Assembly: GCA_006503475.1 (NCBI GenBank)
Contig: RSEH01000110.1
Coordinates: forward strand, 84,401-148,400
Direction: 5' to 3'
Origin: Stentor roeselii
Taxonomy: Eukaryota > Ciliophora > Heterotrichea > Heterotrichida > Stentoridae
Length of the DNA stretch: 64,000 nucleotides
The position numbers and the translations under genes were made by a program. The notes under the pieces are model-generated. The model saw only the letters and a list, made by a program, of their open reading frames with translations. It was not told the origin of the DNA and made no database searches. Of this stretch, positions 47,088 through 55,973 are shown one piece after another. How positions within the stretch are numbered: the first letter of the stretch is position 1; each line of letters opens with the position of its first letter.

Positions 47088-48299
47088 TTAACTAATGGAA
47101 ATAATTGAACTTCTGCTGATGAATGAGTTAGAGTACTGGATGCATTCAACACAGATGGAATGATTGCAAAGTCCACAGAAAAAACCTGAAAACTCAAGAA
47201 AAGACTGGCAAAAGAAGCAAGTTTTTTTAACCCTTTGTTTTGAAGGGTTCCAGATATATCGATGGCCTCTAGGACATTGACTAGCACTGTATTGTTCTAT
47301 AATATTCATAACATCTCTCATACAAGTCAAACAGAGACATTCTTCACACACCTTACATCCATAAGTGTACTTCATATTCGCTCTATTGCATTTAAGGCAA
47401 ATAATCCACTTTTCTTTATGTTTTCTTAATTTTTTCATCGTTTCCAGCTGAAAACAATGCTTTTCCTTGCATTGTATTCCAGGGTGAACAATTTTATCAT
47501 TGAAATTCTGAATGAGACAATAGAAACAGACACAATATTCGCATTGATCACAGAAAACTCTTTCTTTTATCCCGTCTTTGAAGCAGATGCTGCACTGACT
47601 GGAGATACTTGCATCATCTTCCCCGTTGTGATAGTAAAGCGGGTGCTTCTCGAAGCAGGTGTTTAAAGTCCGAACATTGACGCCTTCATCATCAGCACAT
47701 GTGAAGCAAACATTGAAATCGCATTGAAAACAAGAAAAACATTCTTCCATTTTACTTTGCAAACATTTTCTGCACTCAAAAGCTTTTTTATTGAATTTTT
47801 CATGTCGCAACAAAAGACTTTCCAGAGAATATTCTAAAATATGCTCGTTTTTACATCTTAATTGAGGAACTTGATTCAAACTACTGGAGCAAGAAGGACA
47901 AATGTTTAAGTCGCAGTCTTCACATCGCAAGCCAGGTGATGAAAAAATGATTTGGCATCGAAAACAAGAAATGTTCCAGTCTCCTGTTTTTTCAAATATT
48001 TTCTGCACTAATTTCACTTCCCACGAGAAAATCGCTCCACACATGCATTTGAATAATGGAGATTCGCAGAGGTTTCGAACAGATGCGTCACTTTTAGTAC
48101 CTTCTGCTGTGCAGGCAAGGATTATGTTTAAAGATTGCTTTTGGTTGTTGTTGGACTTTTCGGAAATAAGAGAATCTGCACTTTTGTCGAGTACTCGTTT
48201 GGAATAAAGGACTTTTTGAAGGTCGCCTTGACTGTCTTTACGGTCTATTGATAAGGTCAGAGGGTCTTGATCACAGGGTGGCACACAGCAGTTGCCCAT
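47088..48299 (-). CDS. Cys-rich multi-zinc-finger protein with acylation-type N-terminus
   Basis: The 403-residue product starts MGNCCVPPCDQDP: Gly2 plus Cys4 and Cys5 fit myristoylation and palmitoylation. From residue about 80 on there are many C-x2-C pairs arranged as six or so treble-clef or DC1/ZZ-like units (CFRCQIIFSSPGLRCEDCDL, CRKCLQSKMEECFSCFQCDF, CSICFKDGIKERVFCDQCEY, CLKCNRANMKYTYGCKVCEE, CFFCQSFLEFSGFFCGLCNH). Spacing C-x2-C-x9 or 10-C-x2-C repeats through the protein. These units usually mediate protein or lipid binding, and a RING-like ligase role is not supported because no canonical RING order is seen. Function unknown; membrane attachment likely (inference). Same architecture units within one protein suggest expansion by internal duplication. 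Confidence 0.78.
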   Translation of the reverse strand: MGNCCVPPCDQDPLTLSIDRKDSQGDLQKVLYSKRVLDKSADSLISEKSNNNQKQSLNIILACTAEGTKSDASVRNLCESPLFKCMCGAIFSWEVKLVQKIFEKTGDWNISCFRCQIIFSSPGLRCEDCDLNICPSCSSSLNQVPQLRCKNEHILEYSLESLLLRHEKFNKKAFECRKCLQSKMEECFSCFQCDFNVCFTCADDEGVNVRTLNTCFEKHPLYYHNGEDDASISSQCSICFKDGIKERVFCDQCEYCVCFYCLIQNFNDKIVHPGIQCKEKHCFQLETMKKLRKHKEKWIICLKCNRANMKYTYGCKVCEECLCLTCMRDVMNIIEQYSASQCPRGHRYIWNPSKQRVKKTCFFCQSFLEFSGFFCGLCNHSICVECIQYSNSFISRSSIISIS

Positions 48300-48548
48300 T
48301 ATTATAAGAGACTTAATTTAAATTTAGTCATTTTTAGATGGATTTGGTGTATCTTAAATTAGATAATTTTAGGAAAAGTGGAAGAATTTGATTGACTTGC
48401 ATTTTTATTTGTTCAGATTAATAGTCATTTTAATGATATTTGAAAAAGTTCTTGAATAGAAGTTAAGTGGTTTATATGGAATTGTTGGGATTAGGGTTTT
48501 ATTGAATAATGACTTTATTTCATAAGTCGAATTAAAGAAGAACTATAA

Positions 48549-51500
48549 ATGTCAACAATTATGCTTCTTTTGTACCTTTCGATCTGTCTCGCTCAGAATA
48601 TATCCATTTCAATTTATCATAGTTCAGCCACTCCTGAATCTTTATCCAATTTCATTAGAACATCAATTACAAGTTCGATTTTCAGGTTATCCTCAAAATA
48701 CTTGAATTCTGTTCCAAGTGTTTCAATTTTTAATCTAGAAGAAAAAGTTGATATAAGAACAACTAGCTCAATAGTCCTTGATTTTTCCTTCAGCCCAGCA
48801 GCCTCCCAGCAAATCGCTTTAAAGTCAACAGCGCAAGACCATCTTCATTTCATATCAAACCGTCAAATAGACTCCTTGTCAAACGAGATGATTTCATCAA
48901 ATACTCTTTTCACAGACCCCAGCTACGAGTCTGAAGTGGATTCTTTGATATCGATTCTATCAAAATACAACTTTTCAAGCATCTGCTTAATCTACGACTA
49001 TCAAGCCACAAGTAGGTCTCAAGCAAGGCTCTTCAAGGCGTTCAAGCCGGCAACTTTTAAAGTCTCTCTCGAGATAATTTTTGATGATGACTGGAAAATC
49101 AACGATGATCATATCAAGTCGGTCATGAATCAAATCGTAAAGAATTCTGATGTCAAGGTTTTTGTTGTTCTAACTACTAACACCCTGGCTTCTATTATCA
49201 TTCGAGAGGCTGATCGAAATGGGATTGGAGGGACTGGATATGCTTGGATCTTAAATGCGAACGCTGTTAAAAATATTGAAGAAATATGTCGTCTGGAAGC
49301 ATCAACAATGACGATCGAAGACCTCTCACTAATACAAACAGGAATAATTGGAGTGATCCCCGAAGACCAAGATATAAACGAAGCAGACGAAACAAGCCGT
49401 CTTTTTTCCTCTCTAGAGTCAACATTTCATTTAATCAGCAAGACAGAAACAACATCCGGGCGAGACTTAGTAAAAATGTTAAAAGGTCAAAAAAATTCTG
49501 CAGGGTTAAAAAACACTGAAAAATTTTCCTTCTCTGGAAATATTTTAAGAAATTTTCTAGTAATCAACATCGCGAACAACTTCAGGGTGCAAGTCGGAAA
49601 ATGGGAAGTAAACTCAAGTAAACTTGACTTATCAAAAGACATCATCTGGCCAGGAGGTCAGACAACAGTGCCTTTAACCGACGTGCATTTATTAAAACTC
49701 GCTTTTTTATGTCCATTTAAAAATACTAAAGAAAGTTTTTACATCGAAGCCGCTCTAAGCATGGCAGTAAACGAGATAAATAAAAACAACTTTCTCGGAA
49801 AGACCTACAAAATCAGTCCAATTTACCAACCAGCTGTCGAAGTTGACGAGGAAATCATCAGAAGTATCATAAAAAAACTAGAAAAAGAAAGAATTTTAGG
49901 ATATGTTGGACCTTTTGACTCAGAATCCTCGAAAATTTACTCGAAAGTTCTTTCAAATGATGAAGTTTTAAGACCTTTGGTGTCTTACGGTGCAACTTCA
50001 AGTGAATTAAGTAAAACTTCTGATTTTAAATCATTTTTAAGACTAGTCCAGCAGGATGACTATCAAGCCACCGCTGTTTCCATGATCGTCAGTCAAAACA
50101 AAGTAAAAGAAATCGGACTGATCTACTCAGACGACATCATCGGGCAGGCAATGTATTCTTCATTCATCGAAAACTTAAAAACTCTTCAAATTTCCATAAA
50201 AAATCAACAATCCAAGAGAAAAATCACATTCAAACTCAAAGAAAACGGAAAACTTTCAAGTAAAACACTTCAAAGTATCGACAAGGCCTTATCAGAAATC
50301 GTGAGAAATCAAATAAAAATAATAGTTTTCATCGGTAACAACAAATTAACTCCAGAAATCGCGAAACAAGCTCATAAAAAAGAACTTTATGGAAAAGATT
50401 ACGCCTGGTTCGGCAGCGACTGGATCACATCAGACGTTTTTCAGGACATCGACGAAAACTACAAGTCCTCCAAATCCGAAATAATGAAAGTTCTACGAAA
50501 TTCCTTGTTTTTATCCCAAAAGTCCATAATCGGCGATATCGGTTCTATTTTTTCGAACAATTTTTTCAATAAAACAGGAACCAACTTCACTTTCTCAGCG
50601 ATTTTGGCTTATGACTCAGTTTACCTCTACGCGAATTCTTTAAAATCACTGATTCAAGACGATCAGGACTACAACGACGGGCAGGTCTTGTTAAACACTT
50701 TAAGAAGGTCGATTTTTTACGGTGCCAGTGGAAAAGTGATGTTTCGGACTGACACAAATGACAGAAGTCCTTACGGGTACCTTGTGAAAAACTTGCAAGG
50801 GTCAGAGATGGTCCCGGTGCTTGAATACGACCCTCAAAGCACCATCACTTTGAACAACAATTCTTATAAACCTATTCAGTTTTATGGAGGAGGAAGTGAA
50901 TGCCCTGATGACTCCTGGCCTACTGCTTTTGACTGTCCTTTCGCTGAACATATGTCAGAAGTTTCTGTGGATGGAGTCGCTGTTGTTATTTCTGTTGGGG
51001 TTTTTTTGTTTGTTGTCACGCTTGGAATTAGTTATTTCAGCTATCGAAGATGGAAACAGGTGAAAATCGTTCAAATCACTCAACCGGTTGTTAGGAGCTG
51101 GAAGGATAACTTGGTACAGGCACAGATTTTAATTGAATTTTTTCAGTTTATTGCGATTGCTCCTGAATTGGTGTCTTTGAAAATTGTTGTTGAAATTATT
51201 TCGAATATTTTCATGTTTGATGTACTTAAGGTGGCTGGATCTGATAAACAGGATTATTGGTACTTTTTGATTTTTATTAGTGGACTTTGCTTTTTCTGGT
51301 TCTTTGTGGTTATGATTATTACTACTGATACTGAGAGATTCTTGGTTAAAAACTCTTGTACTAGGAGAATTGTTGGGATTATTAATAGTGCTTATCTGCC
51401 GTTTATTGGAAATACTATGTTTTTACCTTTTTCTTCTATACTTTTTGATGCTTTTGTGTGTGACCACCAAGCCCAAGGTAAGCAATACGTCTGGCGAGAT

Positions 51501-52241
51501 TGTTACATGACATGCTGGTCATCAGATCACATCCCATTCCTAATAGTATCAGGCCTGGCGCTGATCCTATTCGAGCCAGCCGCAGTATTCCTAAGACCTC
51601 TCTGGCAACAAGCAAAGCCAGGCCTAAACATAAAGATCCAGCCATTCTTCTTACTTCTAAAAACCTGTTTCCAGATCCTTTTAATTTCAGTTTCCAAGTC
51701 ACTTCAAGGGATCTCACCTCTGGCAAACGGAATAATTTTCACCTGCATCATAAGCGCCTTCGGAATCGCGACATACAAGATCAAGCCTTTTAACTACTCA
51801 AGATTTAACTTATGGGAAATCAGTTCAATTTCAGCGATTTGTTACTTTTCCATCCTTTCAACTATTTCTTTGCAATACGATCCAAAAAACTTGATGTGGT
51901 TCGTCGCGTTGATCTTAGGTTGGGGAGTGATTTTAATTGTAACTTTGATCTTTCAAAGAAAAAAAATGCCGAATTTGATGATGTCAGCTATAAACAAAAG
52001 ACCCAGAAGAAGCTTAAAAGATATTTTTTCCAGTCATAAAGTGACAAGTATAGCGGATTTTGAAATGGGAAAAAGTATGAACAATAGTGAATTCTTTAAA
52101 GCAAAGCAAGAACTGGAGAATAATCAAGTAGTCAGCTACAACCGAATCAATCCGAAAGACTTGACTGAGGCAAACCGAGAAAGGTTGAACTGCATTCACG
52201 AGATAGAAGATTTAAAAGTAGAAGGAATAGAAATAAAATAA
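48549..52241 (+). CDS. Large receptor with two Venus-flytrap-like modules and a multipass C-terminus
   Basis: The 1230-residue product has a signal peptide (MSTIMLLLYLSICLAQNI). Residues about 20-350 form a diverged periplasmic-binding-protein fold. Residues about 385-790 form a second, clearer one of the ANF-receptor/PBP1 type (FYIEAALSMAVNEINKNNF, ILGYVGPFDSESSKIYSKVL, RPLVSYGATSSELSKT, VSMIVSQNKVKEIGLIYSDD). About nine to ten membrane helices follow from residue 807, with a cytoplasmic tail. ANF/PBP1 modules bind small ligands such as amino acids. The membrane part is not the class C 7TM pattern, having more helices and a Cys-containing loop (FVCDHQAQGKQYVWRDCYMT), so this is not simply a GABA-B or mGluR receptor. 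Ligand and output are unknown. The next gene starts 16 bp after its stop. Confidence 0.83.
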   Translation: MSTIMLLLYLSICLAQNISISIYHSSATPESLSNFIRTSITSSIFRLSSKYLNSVPSVSIFNLEEKVDIRTTSSIVLDFSFSPAASQQIALKSTAQDHLHFISNRQIDSLSNEMISSNTLFTDPSYESEVDSLISILSKYNFSSICLIYDYQATSRSQARLFKAFKPATFKVSLEIIFDDDWKINDDHIKSVMNQIVKNSDVKVFVVLTTNTLASIIIREADRNGIGGTGYAWILNANAVKNIEEICRLEASTMTIEDLSLIQTGIIGVIPEDQDINEADETSRLFSSLESTFHLISKTETTSGRDLVKMLKGQKNSAGLKNTEKFSFSGNILRNFLVINIANNFRVQVGKWEVNSSKLDLSKDIIWPGGQTTVPLTDVHLLKLAFLCPFKNTKESFYIEAALSMAVNEINKNNFLGKTYKISPIYQPAVEVDEEIIRSIIKKLEKERILGYVGPFDSESSKIYSKVLSNDEVLRPLVSYGATSSELSKTSDFKSFLRLVQQDDYQATAVSMIVSQNKVKEIGLIYSDDIIGQAMYSSFIENLKTLQISIKNQQSKRKITFKLKENGKLSSKTLQSIDKALSEIVRNQIKIIVFIGNNKLTPEIAKQAHKKELYGKDYAWFGSDWITSDVFQDIDENYKSSKSEIMKVLRNSLFLSQKSIIGDIGSIFSNNFFNKTGTNFTFSAILAYDSVYLYANSLKSLIQDDQDYNDGQVLLNTLRRSIFYGASGKVMFRTDTNDRSPYGYLVKNLQGSEMVPVLEYDPQSTITLNNNSYKPIQFYGGGSECPDDSWPTAFDCPFAEHMSEVSVDGVAVVISVGVFLFVVTLGISYFSYRRWKQVKIVQITQPVVRSWKDNLVQAQILIEFFQFIAIAPELVSLKIVVEIISNIFMFDVLKVAGSDKQDYWYFLIFISGLCFFWFFVVMIITTDTERFLVKNSCTRRIVGIINSAYLPFIGNTMFLPFSSILFDAFVCDHQAQGKQYVWRDCYMTCWSSDHIPFLIVSGLALILFEPAAVFLRPLWQQAKPGLNIKIQPFFLLLKTCFQILLISVSKSLQGISPLANGIIFTCIISAFGIATYKIKPFNYSRFNLWEISSISAICYFSILSTISLQYDPKNLMWFVALILGWGVILIVTLIFQRKKMPNLMMSAINKRPRRSLKDIFSSHKVTSIADFEMGKSMNNSEFFKAKQELENNQVVSYNRINPKDLTEANRERLNCIHEIEDLKVEGIEIK

Positions 52242-52257
52242 GTCCCACTTGTTATAT

Positions 52258-53379
52258 ATGAAAAATCTCTGTCTCTATAAAGTCCTCTCTGGTATCAAAA
52301 ATTTAAAACTGACCTGCCAAGACTCTTTGATTTTCAATGCAACTTCGAAAACTTCTTATTTTTTACGTTCAACAGTTGAAGGTTTTCTGCTCGTTACGGA
52401 GACAACAGAACTGAAAGAATTTCTAAAGCATTGGCTTGAAGAAGGACAAGTAGAAGTTTTTTCATCTTCCAAAAATTTTCTATCTTCTAAAGAGTCTGAA
52501 GTTCTTTCATCATTATCAGAAACTTGTATCATCACAAGACATGAGGAAGATTTAAACACAGTGCAAGTCACCTGGCAAGTGAATTCAGGTTTTTTAATAC
52601 ACGAGCCTTCAAATCTCACTTCCCAGTCTTCAATCCAACTACAAATCGACCTAGACTTATTCCGTGAATCCCTCATCCAAGCCTTAACCCTTCAAAGGTC
52701 ATCACTTCTTTCTTTCCAGGTAGTCTTCCACGTGAATTCCTTCCGAAGACTCTTCATCGGGGTTCTTTTTTACAAACTTTTCCCATCAGACGATTCAAGG
52801 AAACTTCAGAAATCATCAAGATCGACTCTTTCCCTACTAACAACTCCTTTACCAAAGATAAGTAAAACAACAACTTGTTCCCCTGTGCATTTATTGAGTC
52901 CTTCAAATGTTTCAATCAGAAGTCCTCTGCCGACGGACCTGGTGGATGAAAAAATCAGTCAAATCATGAAAGATGACGAGTCTGTCAAGTACATCTCTTA
53001 TCGCGGATGGGCGAAGAAGGTCGACTCAGGCCAGCGACTTCTGCCGAATGAACTAGCCTTCGCTAGGAAACTCGCTTCATTCGGCAAAAAAGAACTACGC
53101 ACTGACAACGCGAAAGAACTGAAAAATCTCTCAACTAAAATGGTTATCAACCTTGATGAAAACCGGTCGAAGAGACAGTTACAAGAAGCTATAAAACAAG
53201 GATATTTAAATGAAATTCTCTTCAAATCAGTCAAATTCTCTCCAGTCACTAAACCGGTGAAGAAGAAAAAAGTGAAGAAAAATGTTGAAGTTCAGAAAAA
53301 AATTGATGAAGAGATCAATCGCGCTGTTGAACAGTTTGATCGACTTCGACAGAGGGTTAAACATCGGTCTGAATTGTAG
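52258..53379 (+). CDS. Hypothetical protein immediately after the flytrap receptor
   Basis: The 373-residue protein starts at the ATG at 52258 (MKNLCLYKVLSGIKNLKL), 16 bp after the receptor's stop. It is not recognised. Residues 1-190 are a mixed beta/alpha domain (SKTSYFLRSTVEGFLLVTET, SLLSFQVVFHVNSFRRLFIG). The middle is Ser/Pro-rich. The last 140 residues contain KYISYRGWAKKVDSGQRLLP and then a basic, helical tail rich in Lys, Arg and Glu (KKKKVKKNVEVQKKIDEEIN). The tail could bind nucleic acid or a coiled-coil partner (inference). Its stop touches the stop of the convergent gene at 53380 with no base between them. The tight spacing with the receptor may mean shared or overlapping transcription. 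Confidence 0.65.
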   Translation: MKNLCLYKVLSGIKNLKLTCQDSLIFNATSKTSYFLRSTVEGFLLVTETTELKEFLKHWLEEGQVEVFSSSKNFLSSKESEVLSSLSETCIITRHEEDLNTVQVTWQVNSGFLIHEPSNLTSQSSIQLQIDLDLFRESLIQALTLQRSSLLSFQVVFHVNSFRRLFIGVLFYKLFPSDDSRKLQKSSRSTLSLLTTPLPKISKTTTCSPVHLLSPSNVSIRSPLPTDLVDEKISQIMKDDESVKYISYRGWAKKVDSGQRLLPNELAFARKLASFGKKELRTDNAKELKNLSTKMVINLDENRSKRQLQEAIKQGYLNEILFKSVKFSPVTKPVKKKKVKKNVEVQKKIDEEINRAVEQFDRLRQRVKHRSEL

Positions 53380-54156
53380 TTAATTAAACCTTAACACGGG
53401 TATTTCGCTTAGAAGTGCAGTATGCACCAGGGAGTGCTTTAGGCTGTTTGAGGAGTTTATTGGTTCCATAATGGAAAAGGCCTTCAGCGGCTTTCGGGAA
53501 TTTTGATTTGTTTGGGGGTTTCGTCTTGATGATTGGGTTATTGGCTTTGATGGCTTGGATTGCTTGGATGGCTTGGATGGCTTGGATTGCTTGGATTCGC
53601 ATGGCTTTTGAGGATCTGCGTCTTTTGAACTACCGATTGAGTTTGTTTTCCGGTGGATTGTTATTTGCTTGTGGGCTCTTTTCACGTGTTTGAATTCTTT
53701 TACATGCTCGACTTGTTCTTTCAATATCATAATGCTATCAGTACTCGAGCAGCTTGAAACCGAAATACTTCCATTATGTGACTGAACAACTTCAGTTTCT
53801 TGTGTTCTTAAAGAAGTATTCGAAGGAGAAAACAACTCAAACGGTTTAGGCTTTGGTGGTTCTCGCAAAGCCTCAATTTTTCTTCGTAGTTTCGCATTTT
53901 CATTAGAAAAGTTCTGATTTCTCTTGGTTAGTCTGAATAAAAGTTACTCAGCCGCCCGTTTTTGATAAGAATTCAGACTGCTCTGAACATTTTCCGTCAT
54001 CTGTTGAATACTTATGAGTTGTTGAGAATATTTCGAAAATTTTGAAAGACTTTCTCCATTTTTTTCTTTTGCTGAGCTCTGGAAAGGTTTGTATCCTTGA
54101 AGTGATCCTTTGGCTTTGTGTGAAGATTGAGAGTGTTGATATCGGTAGACTGACAT
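53380..54156 (-). CDS. Hypothetical disordered protein, two exons, with Lys-Pro-Ser repeat
   Basis: Exons 54156-53948 and 53932-53380 join across a 15-nt intron (53933-53947) to 253 residues. The N-terminal 70 residues are Ser/Gln/Lys-rich with a helical patch (LSKFSKYSQQLISIQQMTEN) and the junction rebuilds a coiled coil (QKRAAELTKRNQNFSNENAK). The rest is polar. Residues about 200-218 are a K-x-S-K-P repeat encoded by a 9-bp microsatellite. Not recognised. The coiled coil spanning the junction supports splicing. The stop is adjacent to that of the gene at 52258. ATG context is AATAATAATAAATG. Confidence 0.65.
53541..53598. repeat. 9-bp coding microsatellite
   Basis: About six copies of GGCTTGGAT or GATTGCTTG-type 9-mers on the plus strand. 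On the minus strand they encode repeated Ser-Lys-Pro / Lys-Gln units inside the gene at 53380-54156. The unit length is a multiple of three, so copy-number change would not break the frame. Confidence 0.9.
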
Positions 54157-54464
54157 TTATTATTATTAGCCAATAAATGGGGAGGAAGGTGGATCGATTG
54201 AAAGAGCAGGAAAAGTGAAAATTGGGAACTTTTTGAATTCTAGAAAGAATTTCAAGATTTTTTGATTAAAAAGTTGATTTTAGGTAAGAAGGTTTAATTT
54301 AGATTTTTTTATCTAATTAGTGAGTTTCTGGCTTTCTTAAACATGTTGATGCAGAAAATATTCAAAAAGATTAAAATTCCTTTCAATATCTTTCACCACC
54401 TTCCCTTATTTCTTATAATCCCTGACTTAATCCATCAAATTACCCGGAATAAATCAATAAACCA
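54157..54464. other. Divergent intergenic region
   Basis: About 310 bp between two divergent starts. AT-rich toward the middle, with CCTTTCAATATCTTTCACCA near 54380. Nothing recognised. Confidence 0.6.
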
Positions 54465-55478
54465 ATGGATCAGTTCTCCAAAAACAGTTCATCAAACTAC
54501 GAAATAATCAGCATCTCATCTGAGCACTGTCAGATCTGTTGGTCATTTTCAACTCTTTCCCTGGAGATCCAGACCTCTTGCGGTCATTCCTTCTGCCAAA
54601 GTTGTTTTTTATCTTACTACTCTTCAATTCTCGACTCTTTCGAGCTTTACCCTTTCCGTTGCCCGGTCTGTGAGTCCGACATTCACCGAAGTCTTTCAAA
54701 AGTCCTTCCAAAAGATGAATACAAAAGATATAAAAAGCTTAGAAAGCGTCAAATCCTGTTAAAAGACTCAACAGTTGTATGGTGTCCAATAATCAACTGT
54801 GAAGGGTATGGAAGAAATGATCAAGGACAAGAGATTAAATGTAACAACTGCGATTATATCATTCCTAATGATAAAGAACCGCCACTTGATGAGACTTTTC
54901 AACTTTCTTTGGTTAGATGTCCTGTTTGTCAGGTTTGGATTGTCAGGACTTTCGCATGTTTTTCTCTTAGATGTTATTGTGGAGCTGAGTTTTGTATGAA
55001 GTGCAGAAGTAATGATCTGGAAGGGCATCAAAGTTGGAAATGTTTTGCAAGCACGAATAAGGACAAGACTAGTTTTTTACTTGTTTTTTTTTGTATTTTT
55101 GCTTATGTGCTTTTTCCTTTTTTTCCTGCTTATTTCGTGTTTTGGTATCGGAAGTATTGTGATAGATATTATGTGAAAGTTATCAATGAGAATACTTACA
55201 CTTATGCAGGATTGATTGTGTTGGCTTCGCCTATTATTCTTGTGTTTAGTTTGTTTTATTTACCTTTTGTTTGGGGGTTTTACTGTGTTGATGCCATGTT
55301 CAATAGCAAGTCAAGAAAATATGAAGGATGGTGGAATGTTTTCAAGGTAGTTGTTTATCTGCCTTCGGTTTTTTTTATTTTCATTGGGTGGTCTCTGCTA
55401 CTAACTCTCTTGATCTCATTCGCTCCTCTTTTCGGATTATTTTTATTAGGAGTAGAATTATTAGATAGTTTAACCTAG
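54465..55478 (+). CDS. Membrane-anchored RBR-type (RING-IBR-RING) E3 ubiquitin ligase
   Basis: The 337-residue product has RING1 at about residues 22-68 (CQICWSFSTLSLEIQTSCGH, CPVCESDI), an IBR at about 90-125 (WCPIINCEGYGRNDQG, CNNCDY), and RING2 at about 145-175 (RCPVCQVWIVRTFACFSLRC, then CGAEFCMKC). In RBR ligases the thioester Cys in RING2 follows a C-x-x-C-x(n)-G-C-x-H pattern; here it is the Cys in FACFSLRC, and the neighbouring His is absent, so mechanism may differ slightly. Two to three membrane helices follow (SFLLVFFCIFAYVLFPFFPA; YAGLIVLASPIILVFSLFYL; VVYLPSVFFIFIGWSLLLTL), like RNF19/RNF144-type membrane RBRs. Cytoplasmic RING face, ER or other membrane likely. The next gene begins 6 bp after its stop. 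Confidence 0.88.
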   Translation: MDQFSKNSSSNYEIISISSEHCQICWSFSTLSLEIQTSCGHSFCQSCFLSYYSSILDSFELYPFRCPVCESDIHRSLSKVLPKDEYKRYKKLRKRQILLKDSTVVWCPIINCEGYGRNDQGQEIKCNNCDYIIPNDKEPPLDETFQLSLVRCPVCQVWIVRTFACFSLRCYCGAEFCMKCRSNDLEGHQSWKCFASTNKDKTSFLLVFFCIFAYVLFPFFPAYFVFWYRKYCDRYYVKVINENTYTYAGLIVLASPIILVFSLFYLPFVWGFYCVDAMFNSKSRKYEGWWNVFKVVVYLPSVFFIFIGWSLLLTLLISFAPLFGLFLLGVELLDSLT

Positions 55479-55484
55479 CTTATA

Positions 55485-55973
55485 ATGTCAAGACCAATGC
55501 GAGGAACAACATACGACCAAGACCCAAGATACAAAGACAAAGAGTCAAAACTTCTAAATTCACGTCAATGGCCTTTAGAATACGAGATTCAAGTAAACAT
55601 TCAAAACATCAACATGGAGATAGTAAAGACTTGGGTGTCAAAACAAATCACTGAAATCCTCGGAGTTGAAGACGATATTCTTACTGGTCTTATCATCAGT
55701 TCTCTCGAAGAACCTCAGCCATGTGCCAAGAAAATTCATATTCTAATTGGAGAGTTTCTGCAAAATAATACTCAAAAGTTTGTCATTCGTCTTTGGAGGT
55801 TCCTGACTAGTGCTCAGGATACTTCACTTGGAGTTCCTCAACAGTTTATCAGTGAGAGGAGGGAAGAACTCTTGCGGAAGAAAAGGGAGTTGGAAAGACT
55901 TATTGATTGGGTTAATTCACTTGCCAAAAAAAGTAGGAAGAGATCGCGAAGTAATGAAGGGAGAAAGAGATAA
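55485..55973 (+). CDS. PWI-domain splicing factor (SRRM1-like)
   Basis: SRRM1/SRm160 is a splicing coactivator and exon-junction component in the nucleus. The 162-residue product matches its N-terminal PWI module: GTTYDQDPRYKDKESKLL, then VNIQNINMEIVKTWVSKQIT, EILGVEDDILTGLIISSLEE, IHILIGEFLQNNTQKFVIRL and LRRFLTSAQDTS-type end with GVPQQFISERREELLRKKRE. The signature PWI is TWV/ISKQ here (Trp then Ile-like pattern kept). The basic C-terminus (KKSRKRSRSNEGRKR) is a tiny remnant of the long RS domain of animal SRRM1. Its ATG lies 6 bp after the TAG of the RBR ligase on the same strand, the tightest pair in the window. Confidence 0.88.
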   Translation: MSRPMRGTTYDQDPRYKDKESKLLNSRQWPLEYEIQVNIQNINMEIVKTWVSKQITEILGVEDDILTGLIISSLEEPQPCAKKIHILIGEFLQNNTQKFVIRLWRFLTSAQDTSLGVPQQFISERREELLRKKRELERLIDWVNSLAKKSRKRSRSNEGRKR

